A stretch of 64,000 nt of DNA from Heloderma charlesbogerti (GCA_026122225.1 JANEZZ010001381.1:1-64000), one strand, 5' to 3'. Counted from the first letter of the stretch, positions 34,601 to 41,921 are shown. Translations and numbers: made by a program. Notes: a model not told the origin generated them from the letters alone.

Positions 34601-37600
34601 CAGAGCCGTGGGCGCATGGGCCGAGACCTAGCAGTGCCCCTGGGGTTTACAACTGGAAATGGTTCCTGGGGTCTTTGGGTGGGACAGGTGTCTCCATCAC
34701 CCTGCCTAACCGCTGTGCCGCTCCCTCTGCAGGTACGACCCTTACAGCAAGGTCTTCTCGCGAGAGCACTATGCCCACGAGCGCATGCAGGCGGCGCGGA
34801 AGGCAGCCATCCGCACGGCCTCTCGTGCCAGCAAGTGGGGGCTGATCCTGGGCACCTTGGGGCGCCAGGGCTCCCCGGCCGTCCTGCAGGTGAGTGGTAC
34901 TGTGGCTGGTATGAATCCCCCTTTGCCTCTTCCCTGGAACTCTCCTCTTGGGGAGAGTCGGCCAGGGTTGGTGGAACCGACGGTTCCCTCAATGGGGGGT
35001 GGGGGCTTGCATGTACAGCGACGGGGGGATCGGGGCATCCAGCCGGAGCGAATGGCCACCACTCCCTGTCCTGTTCCAGCCAATCTCATTTGTTAGCCTG
35101 CCTCCTGCTAACGAGGAAGTCCACATGGGCGGCACATGCCTGGAATGCTCAGCAATGAGGGCAGAGCAGCCGGTGCCGGCCGGGGGACGGGGGAGTAACA
35201 GACCCTCCTTAACGGCAGGTCTCATGGGGAGGGGGAGCCCGACATGGCAGTAGCTCTGGCCTCTGTTTTCTCTCTAGCTCCTTCCAGTGTACAAAGTTCT
35301 GGTTCCATTCATGGCTGGGAGGGGCAGCGGCTGTCCAGCCGGAAGGGAGCTCCTGCTCCTGCTCCCTGCCTCCCAGCTCCACCTCAAACGGCGCACGTGG
35401 ATTAGCATCCTCTGATGTGCCCAGCAGTCATGTAAAGCAGGCCGTTTTGAAACGGTGTCCAGAATAAAAGTGGGAACTGGCACGATTGGCAAACTGAAAT
35501 TGGACGTTAAAAGCGTGCAGAAATGGAGAGTATTTTGCTAATGTCCAAAGACTAAAGGAGATGGAACCTAGTGGATCTCTGTGGTGGCAGCGCTGCGATA
35601 TTCCACGGTCTCATTCCCACCACTGAAAAGACCCTGTCTCCTCCCCTTTGTCTACAGCACGTGGAGTCTCGCCTCCAGGCCTTGGGGCGTCCCTACGTCC
35701 GGCTTCTGCTCTCTGAGATCTTTCCCAGCAAACTGCAGCTCTTTCCTGATGTCGAGGCGTGAGTCCTGGCTGGAAGGTCTCCCTGTGGTTCAAAAAACCC
35801 CTCCAATCTCCTGCAAGATGGCCCAGTGCAGGTGTCTCAAACCTCGGGCCCACTGGAATGTGGCCCCTGAGACACCTCTGGCTTGACACCTGAGGCCACC
35901 ACCAGATTGCCACCCCTGGTTCGTTTCTTGCTGAGGGCATCATGGCAGCTGTGCCCAGAGCTGTCTTTACCCTGCGCTTCTGAGCGAGCAACGAGAGTAA
36001 CAGGATTTGGGTGTGGGCCAGCTTTCATTTTTAAAAACTAAAAATCAGATCCAAGGTTCTAGTCCTTTGCATGGAAGTGTGTGGGCAACACAGAGGAAAA
36101 AAATTTAAAATCCCATGGGAAGATTCTTCTGTGCCCTGCAGAATAAACCATGCACATCTGGCTGGGAATTGATGGGAATTGCAGTCCAGCTCATCTGGAG
36201 GGCACCACGTTGGGGGTAGGGGCTGATCTGTTCTAAGGGCACAATACTATGCAAGTTTAGACAGAAAAAAGGCCTACAACTGGCTGGGAAATGCTGGGAG
36301 TTGTAGGCCTTTTTTCTGTCTAAGCCTGCATAGGATTGTGCCTTAAGGGGCTGGCAGCTGCTCTCTGGGGACTCTGTCAGAGAAAAGCAGCTTTCCCATT
36401 GCCTCCTGCTAGATCCTCCTAATGGGAGATGCTGGGGGTCAAACGGGGTCCCCTGTGTGCGCAGTGGCTGCTTCTCCTTTCACCTGTGTCTCGTTCCTTC
36501 TTTGCACAGGTGGGTGCAGGTAGCCTGCCCCCGGCTCTCCATCGACTGGGGGGAGGCCTTCGAAAAACCCCTGCTCACACCCTACGAGGTATGTTGTAGG
36601 CTCTGTGGGGTTTGTCGGGGCAGGGTTTTTTGCAGGGGGTGGGAACTGCCCAAGCAGGCAGGGTGGAGACTGGGAGATCGGAAAAGGGGAAGGGCTAACA
36701 GGAAAACCCCGGGCCTGGTTTCTCATGGGCCGAGGGCAAAACATGCGTGAACGTGAACTCTGTCTGGAGTGGAGGGGATGGGATTGGGATGGTCCCAGGC
36801 AGGGGCAATGAGCTAACTGCCTGAGCAAGGTCTCGAACCCGGACCCGAGCCCCTTTCCCTGTCCTTGGCAGGGAACTGGCTCCTCACATGGAATCCGGAG
36901 TTCCTTCCAGGGATAGGCAGAACTCTTAGGCATTTTACCTGGCAGAGGAAATGACCCCTCCGGCTTGGGGCCCTTTTAGGGCTGCTTCTGTCTCTGAGAC
37001 CATCCTTTGGGGAATGGGGCTGGGCCCAGGTGCTGAACATCCCTCCCCGGCTCTGCCCTCCCCAGGCCGCCGTGGCGCTTCAGCAAGTAGCGTGGCAGGA
37101 GACGTACCCCATGGACTTCTACGCCAGCCAGTCACTGGGGCCCTGGACCGTGAACCACGGCAGCCACCGGCCCCAGAAGGGCAGCGGGACGCGAGAGGTG
37201 AGAGGCAGCGCCGGGCGACTTTGTGTCTGAGCAGCTCAGAGAAGGGGGGCCTTTCTGTGCACCCCCCCGCCCCGCATTCTAGTGCACACAGCAAATGCAG
37301 AATACTCCATTTGAAATGTACAAAGGAACCTTATAACAATATTTACCATATGTCTGGTACAGCTGTGCCCATGCTGGTGCCCTCTGGATGTGTTCTACTG
37401 GGAATGATGGGAGTTGTAGTCCAACACATCCAGAGGGCGTCGGCGTTTGTGAGGCTGATCTGGTACTTTCCGGTGCACCCGTGAATGCTCTAGTTGTGGC
37501 CCTTACAACAACCCTGTGATGTCAGTCAGTATGATTATCCCCCATCTTGTAGTTGTAGGGGCAGAACGCTGCAGCTGCCCTGGCAACGGGACCTGGCTTA

Positions 37601-40600
37601 TCGCCAGCATGTTACACCTATGCTGAGAGATCTGCCGATATGCTTCCAGGCCAGGATTAAGGGTTTGGTGCTCATTTACAAAGCCCTTAACAACTCAGAC
37701 CAGGATACGCAAGAGAGCGCCTGTCCCCCTGCCAGGCTGCTCGGTTGCTGTGCTCATCGGGAGATTCCCCCCTCATGGTGCCCAAGGTTTCAGAGGTCCT
37801 GTCCATCGTGGGGCCTTTAGTGCTGTAGCCCCATGCTCTGGAACTCCCCAGCGCCCCAGATGAGGCAGGTGCCAGCCCTTCTGGGTTTTCCTACTGAAAA
37901 CAGGCTTTTCCCAGCACGTGTTCCTAGGCATGTAATCTTGTCTTCCTTCTGCGGAAATAGCTTACAGTATTTTAATTATGCTGCATTTTTGTACATCGCT
38001 CCGAATTTTCATTTGATGTGGACCATTCATATACATTTTTTCCAAACCAAAATAGCTTCCCTCCTGCTTCTCTCCTCCAGCTGGGGAAGGGCGAACCGGC
38101 AATGCTCAAGTGCCTTGAATTCCTCCAAATCCCTCCTTGAAGCTCGGTTCACAGTGTTTGCATTCCTGAACATGAGCACTCCCCCCGCCCTTAAATCGGG
38201 AAAAATGCATGTTTTCAATCTGGGGGAAATGTGCATTTTCAATGGGGGAAAATGCACACATTTAAAAATGCGCCCTCCCCCATAGGCTAACTTGTGAAAA
38301 TGCAAATTTGCGGGGGGGGGGCGATGTGCTTTTGCGCAAGTGTTTGTTTTTGGAAGTGTGCAGCTGTGAAAGTGCCCGGTTTCAAATGTGAAGACAAGTT
38401 CAGGAAATTGCAAAACATTCCTGAGAATTGTGTTCATGCTCACATTCGGGCTTGCAAACGGGACATCTTCCCATGGTTTGTGCACAGGAGCGAAATCCTT
38501 GCACATCCAGCCTTGGCTCCTTGTGCCTTACTGGCAGGGCGGCATCTCCCCCCAGTGGCCAAGTTCAGTTGCGCCTGCGATGTCTCGCTTTGTTCTTTTG
38601 CTACTTGAGTTGTGTTTGTGCAGAGGAGACACCAGTGGACAGAGGAGCCAGGAGTCGTGGCACCTTGCAGTCCTCAGATCTGACAGATCCTTGGGCTCGT
38701 TGCTGTTTCAGTGCCACTTCTGATTCCATCATTTAGCGAGAACGACTGGCGCTTCTCCCCCAGCCTCATGGTTCTTTGGGACAGTAAAAAAGGACAACAG
38801 CACAAGTACAGTCGTTTGACAGCACAGGGCTGTCTGCTGGCTTGAGCTGATTAACCACTGGAGCTTCTAAACCATTTAATAAATGTGCTTATTACCAAAG
38901 CCTCAAGATAGGCGACTTTTTGAGAATATTCAAAGAAGGGAAATTCCTTCCAAAAAAGAGTGCCCTTTCCCCCCGGGGGGGGGGGTGTCCATTAAAATTC
39001 ACTGCCGTCGATCGGTCAAAGCTTTGGTCTCAGGCCTTAACACTCACGAAGCTACTTGTATGTTTCCTGCTCAGATACTGGATGCTGCTTTGCCCTCCAG
39101 TCAGACGAGTTCTCAGTTGCCTGCTCATGGACCCTGGCAGGGTCAAACCTGGGACCCAAGAATGTTAAACGGCACACAAGCGGAACACACGAGTGTAAAT
39201 TATATAATTTATAATGTAAGGGGACAAAAGCAGTGTGTATACAAAAACTAAATAACAGCACAATGCAAGGAACAGAACACACTGTTTTTGTCCCCTTGCA
39301 GTATAATATTGTATAATGTACACTTGTGTGTTCCTCTTGTGTGCAGTTTAGCATTCTTGGTACCTGTTTTGCTACAACTGGTGCCCTTCGTACTCTCAAG
39401 GATTGAACCTGGGACCTTGCAAATCGGGGGCTCAGCCCCCGAGCTGTGACCGCTCCCCAGCCGCTGAGTTCCCAGAAGCCGGCATCCTCCTTGCAATCCC
39501 AGAAGTGCTCAGTCAGTCAGGGCTCAGGGGTGGCACCTACGTTTGGGGCACCGGGGATGCCTCTCGGATTGCCTGCGCGGATTTTGGAGGAAGTAAGAAC
39601 ACACAAAGAGCCCTGCTGCATCTGAGCAAAGAATTCTCCCGCCCAGCATTCTGTTCCACAGTGGCCAACCAGCAGCCCCAGCGGGAAGCCCACAAGCAGG
39701 ACAGGGGGGCAGCAGCACCCTCCCCCTCGTGTTCCCCAGTATACTGCCTCTGATACCGGAGGTAGTGTGTAGCCATCAGGGCTACTAGTTACTGGTAGTT
39801 TCTCCATGAATCTGTTTAAGCCCCTTCTAAAGTTAGTGGCCATCGCTACCTCTCGTGGCACCTGTTCCACGGCTGAACTCTGCGCTATGTGAAGAAGCCC
39901 TTCTGTTTATCGGTCCTGAATCTCCCGCCACTCGGCTCCACCGGAGGACCCCGCGGGGTTCTAGTGTCTAGTATGGTGTGGAGAAAGCGGAGAGGGGAAA
40001 ATCCCCCCCTTTCTCTACACAATGCCTCCTTTTGTACGCTGCTTCATCCGTAAGAGCGTCCCCTGGGGACGGTGTTTCTGCCCTTCTGTTTGAAGGAAGG
40101 AATCAATACTGCTCCTGATCACCTCACTCGGAGGGCCACAGGCTGGTGGATACAGTCCCAATGTAGTGGCTGAAATTTCCAAGATGCAGTCCAGCCTCTG
40201 TCACAGCACACGGTTTGGGAATCACTGCTTTAATTGATCATGGATTAACTGATTATGGTTTGCCTCTGTATTTAAAAGTCACTTTAAAAAAGGGGAAAAC
40301 AGAAGAGGAACATTTAAAATGAGCGGAAGGGGCATCAGAGCACAAATCTCGTGCCAGCAGGGAGTTTTTGGGGTGCAACTCACCCCTCCCCAGGCGGGCT
40401 CAGTGTAGCAATCGGGTTGGGATGGTGCCACCGGGGGCTCTTTTGCCTGATGTCTTAAGTGACTGACAAGACCCGTGAGAAATGGTTCTGTCAGTCCTTA
40501 TCGGCTCAGCCACTGTGGATGAGTTATGGCAGCTTTTCTGCATCGAGCAGAGCCTGGCGGGTGCCTGATAAGAGGGTGAGTTTCTTGGCCCAGGCTCTGC

Positions 40601-41040
40601 AGAGGGCACTGCTCGAGTCACATGCTTCCTGGTTGTTTGTTCATTTATGTATGTATGTATTTCTCTAAAATATTTTTTCCTGCTCCTAAGCAGCTTATGA
40701 ACAATCAATTAAACAAGATGGTCTCAGCCCCACAGGCTTACAGTCTAAAAAAACACGGCATGCGAGGGAAGAGGAAAAATGAAGCCGTTTTTCAGCAGGG
40801 CTTCCCCCCTCATCTTCCTCTCGCCAGTGTTTTGGGAGAAGAGCCTGCAGAGCCAGCGTATGAACTCGCCTCCGAGTAGTGGGGTGGGGGCGTTTGCGGG
40901 TGGCGGGTGCGGTGTTCACCGTCTTGGTGTTCCCTGCTTTGCAGGTGCATCCGGCCAAGGCCGCCCCCGCAGCTGGGAAGGGTGCCTGTGAGACCTGCAG
41001 CTGCCAGGAGAAGGAGCCTCTGCTGAACCAGCGGCCTTGA
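7217..41040 (+). CDS. DPH1: DPH1, 2-(3-amino-3-carboxypropyl)histidine synthase subunit 1 (12 exons)
   Basis: Coding exons are 7217-7268, 11399-11551, 12827-12890, 20931-21052, 25488-25642, 27462-27583, 31598-31666, 34733-34889, 35658-35758, 36510-36588, 37066-37197 and 40945-41040. They total 1302 nt, giving 433 aa plus stop; the human protein is about 440 aa. All junctions are GT-AG and every split codon joins in frame. The protein matches vertebrate DPH1 throughout: [10 protein letters not shown] near residue 26, [13 protein letters not shown] at 100-112, [26 protein letters not shown] at 199-215, [29 protein letters not shown], and [11 protein letters not shown] at 336-346. The family is known to bind a [4Fe-4S] cluster through three cysteines; here these are most likely Cys107, Cys210 and Cys338. 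Acting with DPH2 in the cytosol, it transfers the 3-amino-3-carboxypropyl group of S-adenosylmethionine to a histidine of eEF2, the first step of diphthamide synthesis. The start ATG has G at -3 and +4. No frameshift or premature stop is seen. Confidence 0.96.
8050..8140. mobile_element. Family A palindromic element
   Basis: GGTCTACAACCCCCATT...AGCCAGCATGGGTTGTAGTCC, with arms ending ACACATCTGGAGGCACC. Confidence 0.7.
8165..8548 (-). mobile_element. CR1 LINE 3' end
   Basis: It begins with the reversed CR1 terminal repeat CATAGAATCATAGAATCATA, then GGCCATCGAGTCCAACCCCC, through to CTCAGTCTTCTCTTCTCAAGG. About 380 bp is continuous and well preserved. Confidence 0.95.
8549..8745 (+). mobile_element. 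CORE-SINE (MIR-like)
   Basis: GACCTGGGTTCAGATCCTGA (B box) is followed by TTGCAAGGTGGTCGTGAGGAT (core) and GGCTTGGAGGAAAGG tail. Confidence 0.7.
9058..9200. mobile_element. Family A palindromic element, well preserved
   Basis: CCAACCTGCAGCCCTCCAGATG through AACTCCCATCAGCCCCGGCC to CAAAACATCTGGAGGGCACC. Confidence 0.85.
9296..9560 (-). mobile_element. Retroelement 3' fragment, reversed
   Basis: TTTGTATCCCGCCTTTCTGCCC, then an A-rich stretch and CTGCCTGGATAAAAACGCCTT. This is a reversed SINE or LINE tail. Confidence 0.55.
9838..10096 (+). mobile_element. CR1 LINE 3' end, second subfamily
   Basis: GGGGATTAGACAAACTCCTGG, ...CAGTATGCTGGACTGAATGG, CCCTTGGGCTGATCCAACGT, ending TCTCATGTTCTTATG. 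Confidence 0.85.
10097..10216. mobile_element. Family A variant element (AGATCTCCAGATGT termini)
   Basis: The inverted arms AGATCTCCAGATGTTTGGGAC and their complement end in AGATCT instead of GCCCTCC. The same variant occurs at 53490-53628. Confidence 0.8.
10450..11075 (+). mobile_element. L2-like LINE 3' end
   Basis: TTCAAGGTGCTGGTTTTGATC, CTTGGGACCACAATACTTGA, GAGAGGGCCTTCTCGGTGGT, and a tail TACCCAGAGAGCTGTGGTGA with AATAAA. The frame reads [17 protein letters not shown] before breaking. Confidence 0.8.
11399..11551 (+). CDS. DPH1: DPH1 exon 2
   Basis: It encodes residues 18-68, including [16 protein letters not shown] and [20 protein letters not shown], close to human DPH1. The acceptor is CTCTCGCAG and the donor GTGAGC. 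It ends with one base of the codon for Val69. Confidence 0.95.
11552..12826 (+). other. DPH1: DPH1 intron 2
   Basis: A GC-rich 1.3 kb intron with one family A element at 12485-12600; otherwise nothing is recognised. Confidence 0.85.
12485..12600. mobile_element. Family A palindromic element
   Basis: CCAACCTGGCGCCCTCCAGG, CAGCTCCCATCAGCCCCAGC, AATGCTGGGAGTTGTGGTCC. Confidence 0.8.
12827..12890 (+). CDS. DPH1: DPH1 exon 3
   Basis: It encodes residues 69-89, [21 protein letters not shown]. The acceptor is CTCCCTCAG and the donor GTGAGT. The split codon 90 reads GG|G (Gly), where human has Arg. The MPEGLL motif starts the first Dph domain. Confidence 0.95.
13400..13495. mobile_element. Family A element, degraded
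   Basis: GCTGCTGGGAGCTGCAGTCC and GGCCATGCTGGCTGGGAACA are rearranged parts of the family A core. Confidence 0.5.
14243..14360. mobile_element. Family A palindromic element
   Basis: AGCTGGTGCCTTCCAGGTGT to CCAACCCATCTGGAGGGGTC inverted arms around a CAGCATGCTGGCTGG centre. Confidence 0.8.
15299..15459 (-). mobile_element. 5S rRNA-headed SINE-like element with a CR1 tail
   Basis: On the minus strand, 15459-15371 matches 5S rRNA from about its base 22 to 112: GCGCCCGATCTC, GGAAGCTAAGCAGGG, GGTTAGCACTCAGATGGGAG and ACCACCTGGGAAT. It runs directly into a CR1 3' end (15371-15299) with GGGGGTTGGACTCGATGG and a terminal GATTCTA. The internal promoter region of 5S is kept. The organisation is that of a 5S-derived SINE mobilised by CR1, but two abutting insertions are possible. 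Confidence 0.75.
16050..16130. mobile_element. Family A element, partial
   Basis: GCCAGCTGGGGATGATGGTC and TTGAGGGTGCTGGGTTGGGG form one half of the element. Confidence 0.5.
18240..18430 (-). mobile_element. Retroelement tail, reversed
   Basis: TTTTTATCCCACTCCTCAGCC and GGGTGGCTTAACATGCAGTC match the common reversed SINE/LINE 3' region. Confidence 0.45.
19181..19425 (+). mobile_element. CORE-SINE (MIR-like), nearly full length
   Basis: The tRNA-like head GTGGTGTGGTGGTGAGAGCG leads to CAGGTTCTAGTCCCCGCTC and the core CCTACCTCACAGGGTTGTTG. The tail GGCTCCTTCCAAGAGG ends in (AATAATAA)n. Confidence 0.85.
19985..20165. mobile_element. MIR-like SINE fragment
   Basis: GAAACTGAGGCCAAGAGAGG and GCAGAGGAGAGCCTGGAACC resemble a reversed MIR 3' region. 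Confidence 0.45.
20260..20882 (+). mobile_element. CR1 LINE 3' portion
   Basis: It contains the ORF2 C-terminal region ([20 protein letters not shown]) followed by the untranslated end with CAGGAAAAACTTCTTAACAG, GGAGGTCTTCCGGCGG and GAGCAGGGGCTTGG. Frameshifts break it. It ends about 50 bp before DPH1 exon 4. Confidence 0.85.
20931..21052 (+). CDS. DPH1: DPH1 exon 4 (first cluster cysteine)
   Basis: It encodes residues 91-130, from [18 protein letters not shown] to [13 protein letters not shown]. It carries the first putative cluster ligand, Cys107 in GACC. The acceptor is CTCCGGCAG and the donor A|GTGAGT. A CR1 3' end stops only about 50 bp before the exon. Confidence 0.97.
21950..22492 (+). 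pseudogene. CR1 ORF2 C-terminal fragment
   Basis: An open frame at 21992-22495 (167 aa) matches the CR1 reverse transcriptase C-terminal region. Segments are [52 protein letters not shown] and the end [20 protein letters not shown]. It lacks the catalytic RT domain and the endonuclease, so it is a 5'-truncated dead copy and not a gene. Confidence 0.9.
22564..22626 (-). mobile_element. CR1 LINE extreme 3' end
   Basis: CATAGAATCATAGAATAGTA then GGCCATCGAGTCCAACCCCC; about 60 bp, severely 5'-truncated. Confidence 0.9.
23792..23947. mobile_element. Family A element, long near-perfect palindrome
   Basis: About 65-bp arms (CCTCTCCCAACCTGGGGCCC to its complement GGGCCCCGGGTTGGGAGAGG) around a short centre make the best hairpin of the family. 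Confidence 0.9.
24900..25032. repeat. GA-rich simple and tandem repeat
   Basis: (GA)n tracts are embedded in an irregular repeat of GGGGGTGTCTCAGAGAGA units. Confidence 0.85.
25488..25642 (+). CDS. DPH1: DPH1 exon 5
   Basis: It encodes residues 131-182, [20 protein letters not shown] through [12 protein letters not shown]. The acceptor is TCCGCCAG and the donor CAG|GTATGA; it ends in phase 0. A longer open frame (25447-26604) overlaps it but only part of that is this exon, in another frame. Confidence 0.96.
25895..26090. repeat. (ACAGAG/GA)n-type simple repeat
   Basis: Degenerate GAGACAGAGA / ACACACAG units over about 200 bp. Confidence 0.8.
26975..27330 (-). mobile_element. LINE 3' fragment, reversed
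   Basis: TTTCTATACCATCCAACAGCC, AGTTCACAGAAATTAAAACT, then A-rich DNA and CTTCTTCAGGCGCCCCAGAA; a typical reversed LINE 3' region. Confidence 0.5.
27462..27583 (+). CDS. DPH1: DPH1 exon 6 (second cluster cysteine)
   Basis: It encodes residues 183-222, including [17 protein letters not shown] with the second putative cluster ligand Cys210. The acceptor is CCACCACAG and the donor GT|GTGAGT. Two bases are left for Val223. Confidence 0.96.
27715..28445 (+). mobile_element. CR1 LINE 3' portion, diverged
   Basis: GAGCCAGAAGAGTGATGCAG, AAGGCTAATACAATCTTGGG, GCCTGGAGAAGGGAAGATTA and GGGGATGGACTAGATGATG follow the CR1 order; many indels break the frame. Confidence 0.8.
29125..29240. mobile_element. 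Family A element, diverged
   Basis: TTGCCATCCAGATGTGTGTG through CCAAAACATCTGGAGAGCGG. Confidence 0.65.
29420..29590 (+). mobile_element. tRNA-Ala-like SINE
   Basis: AGAGCTCAGTGGCAGAGCCC (A box), GTCCCGGGTTCAATCC (B box), body GCCACTGCCAGTCAGTGTTG and tail GGCAACTTCCCCTGTTCATA. Confidence 0.85.
29655..29775 (+). mobile_element. tRNA-Ala-like SINE, degraded
   Basis: GGGGGAGCCCCTGCTTGTGT, CCCCAGGTCGACCCCGGC and TCTCCAGGTAGGGCTGG; the second of two same-strand copies about 65 bp apart. Confidence 0.7.
31100..31190 (+). mobile_element. SINE/LINE tail fragment
   Basis: GTAAGTCACTTTGGGAATAA and AAAGTGGGATAGAAACATTC resemble a SINE 3' end. Confidence 0.4.
31344..31415. mobile_element. Family B element, half copy
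   Basis: AAGGGTACAATCCTGTGTATG then TTTAGGCAGAAAGAAGTCCC; only the left half is present. Confidence 0.7.
31598..31666 (+). CDS. DPH1: DPH1 exon 7
   Basis: It encodes residues 223-245, [19 protein letters not shown] through AAY. The acceptor is CTGTTGCAG and the donor CAG|GTACAG. It ends with AG of the Arg246 codon. Confidence 0.96.
32261..32493. mobile_element. Palindromic MITE-like element, family C
   Basis: Terminal inverted repeats of about 45 bp at 32261-32305 and 32449-32493 (key motif GCACATCACGACAAGCC) flank an unrelated centre. Only one copy is in the window. Confidence 0.75.
33395..33512 (-). mobile_element. tRNA-Ala-like SINE, reversed
   Basis: ACTTGGAGATGCCGGGGACC, CCTGCATGCCAAGCAGGGGC and TCTGCCACTGAGCCATGGCC. 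Confidence 0.85.
33515..33905 (+). mobile_element. CR1 LINE 3' end, second subfamily
   Basis: ACTCTCTGCCACAGGGTGTG, GGGGATTAGACAAATTCATGG, GGCGTGCTGGACTAGGC. Confidence 0.75.
34733..34889 (+). CDS. DPH1: DPH1 exon 8
   Basis: It encodes residues 246-298, [14 protein letters not shown] through [14 protein letters not shown]. The acceptor is CCTCTGCAG and the donor CAG|GTGAGT; it ends in phase 0. Confidence 0.97.
34890..35657 (+). other. DPH1: DPH1 intron 8
   Basis: A 0.77 kb intron with no recognised repeat or RNA gene. Confidence 0.85.
35658..35758 (+). CDS. DPH1: DPH1 exon 9
   Basis: It encodes residues 299-331, [20 protein letters not shown] through FPDVE. The acceptor is TGTCTACAG and the donor GC|GTGAGT. 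The split codon 332 is Ala. Confidence 0.96.
36150..36220. mobile_element. Family A element, half copy
   Basis: GATGGGAATTGCAGTCCAGC and CATCTGGAGGGCACCACG. Confidence 0.7.
36232..36346. mobile_element. Family B element, near-perfect palindrome
   Basis: TAAGGGCACAATACTATGCA, TTTAGACAGAAAAAAGGCCT and the complementary right arm ending GATTGTGCCTTAA. Confidence 0.9.
36510..36588 (+). CDS. DPH1: DPH1 exon 10 (third cluster cysteine)
   Basis: It encodes residues 332-358, including [14 protein letters not shown] with the third putative cluster ligand Cys338, then KPLLTPYE. The acceptor is TTTGCACAG and the donor GAG|GTATGT. Confidence 0.97.
36589..37065 (+). other. DPH1: DPH1 intron 10
   Basis: A 0.48 kb intron with nothing recognised inside. 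Confidence 0.85.
37066..37197 (+). CDS. DPH1: DPH1 exon 11
   Basis: It encodes residues 359-402, [20 protein letters not shown] and LGPWTVNHG, followed by a diverged basic stretch. The acceptor is CTCCCCAG and the donor GAG|GTGAGA; both ends are phase 0. Confidence 0.96.
37365..37450. mobile_element. Family A palindromic element
   Basis: TGGTGCCCTCTGGATGTGTT to CCAACACATCCAGAGGGCGT inverted arms. Confidence 0.8.
37570..38000 (+). mobile_element. L2-like LINE 3' fragment, diverged
   Basis: GGTGCTCATTTACAAAGCCC and CGCCTGTCCCCCTGCCAGGC follow the L2-like layout. The frame reads [12 protein letters not shown]. Confidence 0.6.
38195..38400. repeat. GAAAATGCAC-type degenerate repeat
   Basis: GGGAAAAATGCATG, GGGGAAATGTGCATTTTC, GGGGAAAATGCACAC and GTGAAAATGCAAATTTG recur irregularly. 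Confidence 0.6.
39152..39363. repeat. Long inverted repeat (foldback), family not recognised
   Basis: Arms of about 87 bp at 39152-39238 and 39277-39363 are complementary with few mismatches (CAAGAATGTTAAAC against GTTTAGCATTCTTG; GGGGACAAAAGCAGTGTGT against ACACACTGTTTTTGTCCCC), with a 38-bp loop. It lies inside DPH1 intron 11, so DPH1 pre-mRNA would carry the hairpin. Confidence 0.85.
39385..39460 (-). mobile_element. tRNA-like SINE head, reversed
   Basis: AAGGATTGAACCTGGGACCT and GGGGGCTCAGCCCCCGAGCT. Confidence 0.6.
39590..39935 (-). mobile_element. CR1 LINE 3' end, reversed
   Basis: AGTAAGAACACACAAAGAGC, GCCCAGCATTCTGTTCCACAG, CTTTAAAGTTAGTGGCC-type order and CTGTTCCACGGCTGAACTC are the reversed second-subfamily CR1 end. 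Confidence 0.8.
40630..40790 (-). mobile_element. Retroelement tail, reversed
   Basis: TTTATGTATGTATGTATTTC and CAGCCCCACAGGCTTACAGTC are a common reversed SINE/LINE tail. Confidence 0.45.
40945..41040 (+). CDS. DPH1: DPH1 exon 12 (C-terminus and stop)
   Basis: It encodes residues 403-433 and the TGA stop. It contains [10 protein letters not shown], which aligns with the human tail CEDCSCRDEK. The acceptor is CTTTGCAG. The rest of the tail is poorly conserved, as is usual for DPH1. Confidence 0.92.
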   Translation: MHPAKAAPAAGKGACETCSCQEKEPLLNQRP

Positions 41041-41607
41041 ATGGCGGAGCAGGGCCTCGCGTGTTCGGGTGACGCCTGGGACCGAGTTTCGCCGTCGGGC
41101 ACAGAGCCAGCTTGGCGCTATGCTGAGGAGAAGCAGGAACTGATCTTTGGGGGCACAGACACATGGGGGAGCCTGGTGTCCAACAAGCCCCCTCCCCAAC
41201 TTGCCACTTACCCCAGATTCCAACACTTGACCCGTTGGGTTGGAAAGGAGGGCGGTGGATTCCCTGTTTCTGATGGCTCACGGTTGTGTTCAGACACACC
41301 GTGGGAGCAACTGCCGGCCCCAGGAGCCCAGCCCCTTCCACCGAGTCTTCCTGCACTCCTGCTGCCCTTGAGAGGGCAGAGATCTCGAACCAGTTGGAGG
41401 CTGGGGAGGCAGGGGAGAGGCTGGCTTCTGCATGGCAGCCTCCAGCGGCGATGGTCCGAGGGTCAGCTAGTGCTTCTCCTCTTCTTGGGAGAGATGACCC
41501 CACCCACCCACTGAGTGGGTGGTCTCTTTGTCCCTAGTGGGCAAAAGAGGAACCCAGATGGGTCCCCGTTGGAGCTGGTTTGTGGGCAGGAAGAGGGAGA
41601 AGGAGGC

Positions 41608-41797
41608 CTTGGGGTGCAATCCTATGCATGTCTGGACAGAAAAAGCCCTACATCCTATACATGTTTTGACAGAAAAAAGTCCTACAGCTTTCAGCATTCT
41701 GGGAATGCTAGGAGTTGTAGGCCTTTTTTTTGTCTAAAAATGTGTAGGATGTTTGGGATTTTTTTCTGTCTAAACACGCATAGGATTGCGCCCTTAA
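41608..41797. mobile_element. Compound family B element in the DPH1 3' UTR
   Basis: Two left-type termini (GCAATCCTATGCATG and ATCCTATACATGTTTTGACAG) and two right-type termini surround one core, as if one copy sits inside another. It lies before the first DPH1 AATAAA, so it is probably in the mRNA. Confidence 0.75.
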
Positions 41798-41921
41798 TGT
41801 CTTGAGACTGAGGACAAGCAGGAAGAGTTAGCGCCTGCCATGGTGTCACCTCAGAGCTATGATTTTGTTTTTAAAAATCCTCATTCTTGAGGGTTTGGGC
41901 TAGCCAGGGAGTGGGGTAAGA

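Larger units (their letters stand above)
31667..34732 (+). other. DPH1: DPH1 intron 7
   Basis: A 3.1 kb intron with a family C palindromic element, a reversed SINE and a CR1 end. Confidence 0.85.
35759..36509 (+). other. DPH1: DPH1 intron 9
   Basis: A 0.75 kb intron with a half family A element and a family B palindrome. Confidence 0.85.
37198..40944 (+). other. DPH1: DPH1 intron 11
   Basis: A 3.7 kb intron with a family A element, an L2-like fragment, a GAAAATGCAC-rich stretch, an unrecognised hairpin of about 210 bp, a reversed SINE and a reversed CR1. Confidence 0.85.
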
